A DNA stretch of 64,000 nucleotides from Phallusia mammillata. Taxonomy: Eukaryota; Chordata; Ascidiacea; Phlebobranchia; Ascidiidae. Position 1 is the stretch's first letter; each line of letters opens with the position of its first letter. The position numbers and the translations under genes were made by a program. Location of the stretch: positions 1 through 64,000 of the forward strand of contig QLIY01000587.1 in NCBI GenBank assembly GCA_003260075.1, written 5' to 3'. Below, piece by piece: positions 37,301 through 47,500 of this stretch. A model generated the notes under the pieces. The model was not told where the DNA came from and did not search any database. It saw only the letters and a list, made by a program, of their open reading frames with translations.

Positions 37301-40125
37301 AGGATTTTTCCATTCTAAGCATTCAAATTCTTGTAAGCAACAACAATTGAAGTGACTTGTTCTGCAAAACGGCCTTAATGTGACCTGCGGTGTCTGGTCC
37401 ACCACGTACATACAACAACGATTATGAGTCATAAACGATCGACGCGATGAATTTACGAGGTTTGTTTCTGACACATGCGATGTGTGATTGCGAATTGTAA
37501 TGTCGAACTGGTGTCAGTCAGCATAAAAAGGTTTTATGTGTCGCATGTCCCCCCCCCCCGAGGTTTGTTTCTGACACATGCGATGTGTGATTGCGAATTG
37601 TAATGTAGAACTGGTGTCAGTCAGCATAAAAAGGTTTTATGTGTCTTGTGCATTTGATGAGCGATGTACCAGATAGAGAGGCAGTGAGGATTAGTTTTGT
37701 AGTTACTGACTTAGTTTCGAAACGTTAAATATATATTTAATTAGAATTTACCACAGAAATCAGAAAAGTTTTGAACGCCTAGTGCTAATTTGCTAATTAT
37801 GTCAAAATGATTACTCCAACATTTCTATGTGTAGTTTAAGTGGTTTGAGCGAGCTATTTTAACATAAATTAGAAAGCCAACAACTTCGCAAGTGCATTTT
37901 TAGTGCTGCAACCCTAACAAATTGATCACAGGCAATATAGTCGTTTTTGATAAATTTAACAGCATAGGCAAGTCAATTAATAAAGGGATTGTGTCAGAAA
38001 CGTTTTGAACACCGCGCGTCAATTTACTTGTCATGTCAAAATGGTATTGGCTCCGCGTGTCAACTTTTTTGTGTGTAATAGTGGTCTGTGCCGTCTGATT
38101 TGAATATTAAGCAGAAAGCAGAAAGGGTCCTGCGTGCAAGTTGGTTTTTTAAGACAATTAAAGTATAACCAACTGCTGAGCATAAGCATTGTAGCGCAGT
38201 TTTGATTATATCGAACAGTGTTGGAATAACCGTGATATTTTGACATAAATATGAATAATACTGACGTGTGCGCCAATTGTTGCCACCGCATGTCGCATTC
38301 CTTGTGTAACTTGGCATGGAAATGTCAATTATTCTAGTAGCTGCATGTTAAACACCGTTTGATGGTAGAACATCTGACAATTTTTTTCTATTCTTTGTTA
38401 AACTTGGCGTGGTAATGACAATAAACATGGCAGCAAATATCTCGTAGCGTTGGAAAGAACAGTACCTCAGAAAATATGTTGGGTTATTTATTTTATCTTG
38501 CATAGAAATTGTCATTAACAGCTGCATAGCGTATCACGTTAAACTGTGTATAGTGGAACTTATAGAAAGTCGGCTGTTAAATTAAACCGTGCGCTTTACA
38601 GTCAGTAAGCCAGAGAAGAGGCAGGTTGCTGTGTGCCGAAAAACATTCGTTTTCTTGCAAAGTCATCGCATGTTAAAAGTCCATATACCGTATTTTTTCG
38701 ATTGTAAGTCGCAGCCTAAGAAGTTTTTTTTACCCCTCAGTTTGTGCAGCTTAAATCGAGTAAATACGGTATCGAAAAGTCAGTTGTACGACAATGCTAG
38801 TTCTTCATTTTCAACCTATTATTCATCAAAATGTGTCTTCCCCACGTTTAATAAGCTGCACGGTAATGTCCATAAACATTTTTTGTGTCTTTTACGTTGT
38901 AAAACGTACAGCGAACAACAATATTGTTTGCTAGTGTGTCCTCAGTCATAAAGGTTGGAAAACACTGAATATAATTGCAACGTACAACGTACAGATTGAA
39001 ACTGATAACCACTGCTGTGTTTGTTGTCTTGTCGTGTGTGGTGAAGCTACATTACTATTGATTAGTGCGTTTACATTATGTGTGCTATCATGTTCTGGTG
39101 TGTTTAGTGAAATATGCCTGTGTGGAAAACATATGCGGATGTTGATTTATACAGGGATGTCCTCCTAAATTGGACAAGGTCGGCCATTGTTTGTGTTGAT
39201 AAATATATGAAGGTTGAAATTATTCTGCAAAATATTGCAACACTATTGGAAAAAGTGTGGAACGGTTTACCCATGCGAATCAGGCCTTGTATCAGTTCGA
39301 ACAAAGACTTTAAAACAGAAAGTGGTACACGTTGTGGCGTTAAGACACGTTTACAATTGATAGTAAAATGCCTGTCCAAACAAGACTTAGTCAAGATTCG
39401 TAAAGAAAATCTTCGCTGTTTAAATAAAAAAATGTTTGCAGAATTTTTACGAATGTACTGAAGCCAAATATTCCAAAACTGTTTAAGCCAGCGCTGTAGT
39501 TTTGTTTTTTTTGCGCTTTTTTGCTGAGAACATACAAGCAAGTATGACGTCACAAACAAGTATGACGCAACAGTCGATTAGAGGCCATAATTTGTTGTTG
39601 TTTAAAACTGAAATGTTACAGATTTGGAGTTTAGACAAACGTTAGTTGCATGATGGAGTTCGTCACTTGCAGGAAGGCAATGTTTGGCGATTCTAGCTTT
39701 ATGTTGCAAACTTTGATTAATGCTATTCGGTGCATCAAAAATATACAGGATCGCTTGGTGCACCTTTATATTGCTTGGTGCATCTGTATAATGCGAGATA
39801 CATCTTTTTGAGTTAAAATCTATTGGTAATAAAATCGTTTTTTGCAAAGATTGAAGCTTGCTGATTTTAAATACATTTCCTTCGCTTTGCAGGCACTCGT
39901 TGATAACAATTGATATAATCGAGTTATTCTTATTCGACAATGGCCGAAACTCATCATAACAATGAGGATTGTTCGGGAACAGTGTTCAACACAATCATAG
40001 TCGGTGGAGGGATTATTTTGTTCATTCTCTGGTGGAACCGAAAAAAAGAAAAAGGAGCCGCTTTATCCGGAGCAGTAAAGGATCAAATTTACTCGAAAAG
40101 CGACGGATTTGTTCAAGACTTTACG

Positions 40126-40185
<60 letters not shown>

Positions 40186-41274
40186 TTTTGTCTCAACGGC
40201 GACATCAAGTGGAAGTCGGTGTTCGTCGGCCCCGAAGCTGATGACGTCACTTGCTGTCGTCATCGCAGCGAACTGCGACTCGACTTCGTCACTGGTGACG
40301 TCACCCGAAACGAGGAGGTTGTCAGGACAACGAGCAACTACGTTCTGACCAAAATCAACTGATGACGTCACATACCGCAACGAGTGAAATCGATATATGA
40401 CGTCAGTTTACTGTGACGTAATTTCTTCAAAAAACGTCCAGTCGTATCGTTTCGGTTAACACCAGAAAAAAACGGAAAACAAACAAAGTTTCATATTTTT
40501 GGCGTTTTTTTTTATGTAATGAGGTTTTAAAATCAATGACAGACTCCTGTTGTTTTTGTGAATCTCCTGTTTTCAAACTATTCATATTTTTCTTGTTTGA
40601 TTTGAATATCGAAATATATCCAGTATATGTTTGCCTACGTATCTGACAAGCGCAGTTTTTTACAATTCCGTGTATTATGTTTTTGGGGGCTGTGGGGTCA
40701 ACCGTGGAAAAAAATTATCAAGCATAATTTCAAGCCTTTGCGCGAGGAAATATGAAAAATCTTGAAGGACTCTTAACCAAAGGACTTCTTAACCAAAACG
40801 TTAAAAACAGTAAAACAAAAGTATACGAGTCTCGCTTTTGCAAGAACGCGTCCCTATAAAATAGTGCAGGAGTTGTTAGATTGAAATTTGAACATTTTGA
40901 ACGTTGCGTGGCAAATTTACTTGTTACTATAAATGGTAATGGCTTCGCGTGCCAACAATTTTAGTGTGTAATAGTGGTTCGTGCAATCTAATTTGATGGC
41001 AATGAAAAAGCAGACAGCAGGTTTACGTTTTTTTGTGACCCTCACTTCACAACAAACTGAAAAAACAAGCACTGATTCAACTCTTATCAACAAGCACTTA
41101 CGATTTCGCAAAAGAATACGATTTCGCAAATCGTTTGGGTGCCATAAAAAGTCACCTCGCATGTTAACTTTGGCAAGAGTGTCGGGAATGTCGCCCACTG
41201 ATGTAGACCTATATATTAGTGCAAGCCAACATTCATTACTGGGATCAGCCCTGAACGGCCTATGTAAACAGCAC

Positions 41275-41355
<81 letters not shown>

Positions 41356-44300
41356 AAATCGCTCTCGAGTTGGGGTAATCCCCTAGTCCATAAGGTGGCG
41401 GCCGAGAGCAAGCTGTGCGGAAGAGTTGTGTGATGGCCGTGTGAATTCGGCGCTGAGAATAAAACTGAGGTTTATAATTTTGAAAAGAAAAATTATTACT
41501 CATAGTTTTTTGTCAAACCTTAATTTTGCATCCTTATTTTTTTTAACTTTGTTTACCCCAGAAAGTGTCTGGAGTTTACCCTATATTTACGCCCGGTAAA
41601 AGAAATGTTTAGTTTTTGTACCCTTTTTACGTATGGAACGTCGAAACGTTGGTAGCTTTACAATAAAATCGACAACATTAATTGGTAATACATTATGTCT
41701 GGCAAAAACCAGTAGCGTAGCATGACCAAAATTTTGAATACAGCCAACAAACAACTTTGGGAAGGGGACGAACAATGCTCGGACTCTAGGATCAAAATTG
41801 CATTTTGGGGGTCACTTGGGCCCTCTGGCAAAAACTAGTAGCGTAACCAGACCAAAATTTGGAATGAGAGTTAAAGTTAAGGAGGCAACCATTTTAGTTA
41901 AAAACGCCGATTTATAGGATAAAAAAGGTACAATTTCAATTTCCCCCCCCCCACAGTAGATAGACGACGGTAAATTAAACCAAAAGCATTTAAGAGCATA
42001 ACCTTGGACTTCAAACGGCAAATACTCCTAGAACTGACAACTATTTTTAACCAAACCACTTGCAAATAATTGGAATTTCCAATGTTTTAAATTCCCCACT
42101 GGGAGGAAATTCTTTTACACAAGAACAAAACACAATCAAACTCGCCTGTGTCATCATCTTTGCACCACTGAAGAATCGCATCAACGCTAAAAATCGCTCT
42201 CGAGTTGGGGTAATCCCCTAGTCCATAAGGTGGCGGTCGGGAGCATGCAGTGCGAAAGAGTTGTGTGATGGCCGTGTGAATTCGGCGCTGAAAAATATAA
42301 GCTGAGGTTTATAATTTTGAAAAGAAAAAATATTTCTCATAGTTTTTTGTTAAACCTTAATTTTGCATCCTAATTTTTTTCAGCTTTGTTTACCCCAGAA
42401 AGTGTCCGGAGTTTACCCTACATCTACGTCCGGTAAAGAAAAGTTTTCGTTTTTGTACCCTTTTTACGTATATGGAACGTCGAGACGTTGGTAACTTTAC
42501 AATACAAATCGGCAACACTGCTTTGTACTACAGTATGCCTGGTAACAACTAGTAGCATAGCATGACCAAAATTTTAAATACAGCCAACAAACAACTTTGG
42601 GAAGGGGACGAACAATGCTAGGACTCTAGGATCAAAATTGCATTTTGGGGGCCACTTGGGCCCTCTGGCAAAAACTAGTAGCGTAACCAGACCAAAATTT
42701 GGAATGAGAGTAAAAGTTAAGGAGGCAATCATTTTACTTTAAAACACTGAGTTATAGGATCAAAAAAGGTAAAATTTCAATTTTGTGTGGGTGCAAGGGT
42801 TCCTGGCCACCCAATGGCAGCGACAGTTTAATTATTTATTTATTTTTTACCTCCACATCTTCCCACTGATGTTCAGGATATTGCTCTCCGAATATTCCCA
42901 CAAATTCCTCGCAACGAATATTTTTCAACCTTCCACCGTCTCCAACATAATTCATCACAGTAAAATGTTTTTCGTAATCATCAAAATGCTCGAGTGAGAA
43001 TTGCCTAAAGCCAGTAAAAATTCGAGTCATATAAACGAACATAAATATAACGAACAATATTGTAGCAGAGCACAAAAAGACACTTAGTGCGGCAACACTA
43101 GGTTAATCCAGAACCATTTGGAGCCCCCCCCCCCCCAGTAAAATGTTTTTCGTAATCATCAAAATGCTCGAGTGAAAATTGCCTAAAGCCAGTAAAAATT
43201 CGAGTTATATAAACGTACACAAATATAACAAACAACATTGTAGCAGACCACAAAAAGACACTTAGTGCGGTAACACTGGGTTAATCCAGAACCATTTGGA
43301 GCCAAAAAAATTGTCACATTTGGCGAAGGTCCGGATTAACCGATGTCGATTAGTTCAAGCCTTACCACATTACAAATCATTTGTATACCTCGAGTTTTTG
43401 TCCGAATTAGGCGAAGATCCAAATTAACCGAATCTAGTTTACCCATGGTTTACCGTAATTATTTCTTTGATTCATAAAATTAAATATAATCCGATAAATT
43501 ATTATTATAAATGTCATATATTTAACATTACAACAGGACAAGATAAGTTATACCTAATTAACCGTGGTGGGATTCAAATTTTATTGTCAGCCGTTTCTAT
43601 CACAAAAGTCATATTTTTCAGCCGGTTCTGTTACAAAAAGTCCGTTGACAGTAACCAATAATGCTAATCGGTTCGCTGATCTCATAAATTTCGTGAGACG
43701 GTTCTGTAGAACCGGTGCGAACCGGCTGAATCTCACCACTGTTAATAAATCCACAGCCATTCTCATAAAATAAAACAGCATCTTACTTGTTGGCGACCCG
43801 AAGAAAGAACTTCTTGCAAACATGAAGTTTTAATGGATTTACTGACGACAGAAGAACGGTGAAGCTGAAATCAAACTTGACTCTACACTCGATGTCATCA
43901 CGGCGCAGTAATACCGGCTCCTCAACATATTTGCACACAATCTGATGAAAAACAATCATTTCTAAAAACCAGAAACAAACTAAGTAGAGAAAGCTTTTTA
44001 TGTATGTTTTAGCAATTTCGCACACAATAATATAGCATAAATTATTTTAAAAAAAGAAAAAAATGAGGAAGAAAGTTCTAAACGGCTTTTTAATGTATTT
44101 GAACACAATCTGATAAGGCGGCCTCTGTATTTCGGTTTCGTTATTTGGCGCTGTATCCCCCCCCCCGAAAGTTCTAAACGGCTTTTTAATGTATTTGAAC
44201 ACAATCTGATAAGGTGGCCTGTGTATTTCGGTTTCGCTATTTGGCGCTATAAATTGGAGCACTATGTAAAAACAATAATATGACGAACTGTCAATATCCA

Positions 44301-44505
44301 GAATACGACGAAAATCGCGGACGGGAGTAGAGGGAAAGGGGTTTACCCCATGTGTTGTTTTAAAACATAAGGGATTTCGCGTAGCTTGCTTCTCACTTGC
44401 TCGAAGTACACCAACCGTTAAAAGAAGCGCATGTCTCGGTACGCATATCTGGTATACATAAATATAAATAGGGCCAGGCAATTTCTGGGGTGGCAGCATA
44501 GCCAT

Positions 44506-44590
<85 letters not shown>

Positions 44591-47500
44591 ATTTTGCAAC
44601 CCCTGCCACCCCGGGCATTGACGCCTATGTCACTAATATTAAGCAAATTACAAAGCACTTACCCTTGGAACACTTTCCTCACGAATACGAACAATCTGGT
44701 TTAAATCATCGGTAACTTGCATCCCAACTCCCCGGGCTAGATTCCAACATTTCGATATCCAACAGTTTTTGTCCTTGGACAGTTTAGCGCGTTGTTGAAA
44801 GTGAGAAACAAACTGAGGCAACTCGTACAGTAGGTTAAAGGTCAAGGGGTGCCAATGCTTCGCTGGAACAAGAAGTAGAAATCAAAAATACAAAAACTGT
44901 TTATTGTTGGTGCCTATACAAGCTCATACCACAGTGTTTAACAAACTTTATTTTTGTTAGAAGCACACATTACTGACTAAAAGTGCCAAACAAAATTTCA
45001 AGAGAATAATTTCCATTTTTATTGCTTAGTAAGGCTGTTCGAGGTAACAAATGCCATTAAAATAGAAAAAATGATAAAAAGAAACACAATGATAAAACTA
45101 TTCAGGTGCCAAAACATGTTTTAATAAAAATCTTAATTAGCATACTGATTAGCAGATATTTCACAGAACACCAAACATTAACTCTTAACTTACTTAATAT
45201 TGTTAAATTACATTGTCAGGAAATCTTTTTTACGATTTCGAACTGCTCCTTACCTTCCCCACTAGATGGTGCTCGTTTGCCCAAATCAGCAAAGAAATCT
45301 TTACAATGCAAGATTGTTTGACAAGGAAATATATTAAACAACTTCTGTGGATACTTCTCGCTCAATTTCCTGCAAAAACAAAAGCAAATTTAGCCTTTAA
45401 GTCAAGTGCTGTATACATTTTGTTCTTAAAGGTCTAACCTGAACTAGTTAATTGCAATATTCTGTTTTATTGCACATTTAATACCAAACTGCAACTTATT
45501 TCCAGATGGAAAAATATTTCATTATATCCCAACAAAAAGTTGGTAAACTGGCATTTCTATCAACCCTATAATCTTTATTATGCAAAAAACAACAATAATT
45601 TAAGAGATATAAAATGCCTTGCTCTTTCTTTTTAATTTTTTGCTGTGATGTTTTTTTTGTTTTTAAGATAATGTGCGCACAGCTTTAAATAAAAAGTCAC
45701 AGACGTAAGTTTCAACATAGAAATCATTTTTCAACATCGAAATAATCTTACTTCATGTCTTTTACACATTCAGAGTAGAACACAATATCTGCCTCTTCTA
45801 CACTCCCGACAAGTTCAAACGTTTCAAAATCAGTGATTAAATGTTGTAAGATTTCCATGTGAAGTTTTACTCTTTTCTTGTCGAGTGGTACACAGTTTGA
45901 AGCGTCAGGCAAAGTTTCCTTGGCATAATGAAATCGCTCCTGTGCATGTAAAAGATTTCACAAAATGTAGTTTTAACAAAACACACATATAAAGCAAAGA
46001 ACAGGGTTTGAATGAATTCTGAATTAAGATTTTTAACAAAGATCTAAACGGACAATAAAATAACAATTCTCTGATACACATTTAACTTTAGTTCAAGAAA
46101 AAGCTCTTATATGCAAACTAAATTTTTGAAGGTTTTTCGTGATCAATTCAAATCAATAAAAAATACACATTGTTAGGAATTGTTAGCTCAAAAGTAATAC
46201 CAACTTTATAAACTGACTCCCAACTGAAAAACTTTTCACATTGAAATCACAACATGCTGCTTTGGAAATGGTTTACTGGAAAAGGTGTACCTCATAATTT
46301 TTATCGCTGATCAAGGCAGGCTCGCTGGGAAGGTGGGTGAGGTCAGCTGGCTGCCATGGCAACAGACGACACTGTCGAAGAACTGGGTCTTTCTCATACA
46401 AAGCGTAATCTCTTGTCAATTCGTCTGCAATTGTTGATGACCACAGTAATTACTGGAAACACTCTGATATTAATGCTGTTTGGCTTTGTGTAAATTATTA
46501 CAGTTTTTTTTAACAAAGTTGACAAAAAGACAAAGTCAACAAAAAAATCATGACTTCGACTACAATTATTTAAAACTACTCAGATTTCACGTTTTAAAAT
46601 GTGACTCTACAACTCTGGTTGAAACAGAATGAAAGTCATATGATACAAGCTTTTAAGTGTGTTTAATCAACCTGGTGTGTTTAACACAAACAAATTAATA
46701 CAATTTACAAACTTTTATGTTGATATAATTTAACTTTTATAAAGAAGTGTTTACCTCCATATTCCAGGTCGGTCAGTGGCCACATAATGGAAAAAGAGAC
46801 TTGCTTTGGTTGGTAAAAGAATGGGACAACTGCAACAGTGGGTTCATCCGAATGATGAATCCGAGAACCGAATTCATCCCCCCCCCCCTGAAATTTGGCT
46901 ACAAGATTCAGAATTCTTTGCAAAAATTACGTTTTTTAAAACAAAGCGCATAATTTCTACAGTATTACAAAACAGTAGAATCTATTCAGATGGCTATGTG
47001 GCCCATTGAAAATGTCTTGGTGGCCCACTACTGGGCCATGGCCCACAGTTTGGGAACCACTGATTAAGGCAGACAAAATTGTACCTCATATTTTTTATCA
47101 CTGATCAATGCAGGCTCGCTGGGAAGATCAGTTAGGTCAGCTGGTTGCCATGGTAACAAACGACACTGTCGAAGAACTGGGTCTTTCTCGTACAAAGCAT
47201 AATCTCTTGTTAATTCATCTGCAAAACAATCATCGTTCATCTTTAAACACGAACTTTAAACAGTGCACTGTTGATGTTGATGATTGTTGAAAGAATGGCT
47301 GACTTCAATTTTATTGCTGTTTGGCTTTGCATATTTTTTTGCTGTTCTTTGAGAAACTTGACAAAAATACAAAGTCGTCAAAAAAACAAAGCGTAATCTC
47401 TTGTCAATTCGTCTGTAAAACAATGCTTTAATTTTAAACACAAACAACTTTGTTCCACAATTTTTAAAAACAACCCCGATTTCTCTTTTAAAAATGCGAC

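Larger units (their letters stand above)
31497..42145 (-). other. TTLL12 last intron (10.6 kb), probable GC-AG intron
   Basis: Exon 11 ends GACACAG|GCGAGT and exon 12 begins after tttgcag at 31496. Phase 1 joins give DTGFRSMQPV, as in the family. The donor is GC unless a weak gtgttt 13 nt downstream is used, which would add four residues. The intron holds a nested gene at 39.94 kb, an orphan ORF at 39.11 kb, a hAT MITE (34768-34969), a SINE-like fragment (33508-33580) and assembly tracts at 37549, 40128, 41276 and 41943. The remainder is AT-rich and unremarkable. Confidence 0.65.

Noticed and set aside
39104..39559. 151-codon minus-strand ORF
   Set aside because: Fully overlaps the plus ORF at 39114, has no recognised motif, and coding evidence is no better; neither strand is certain.
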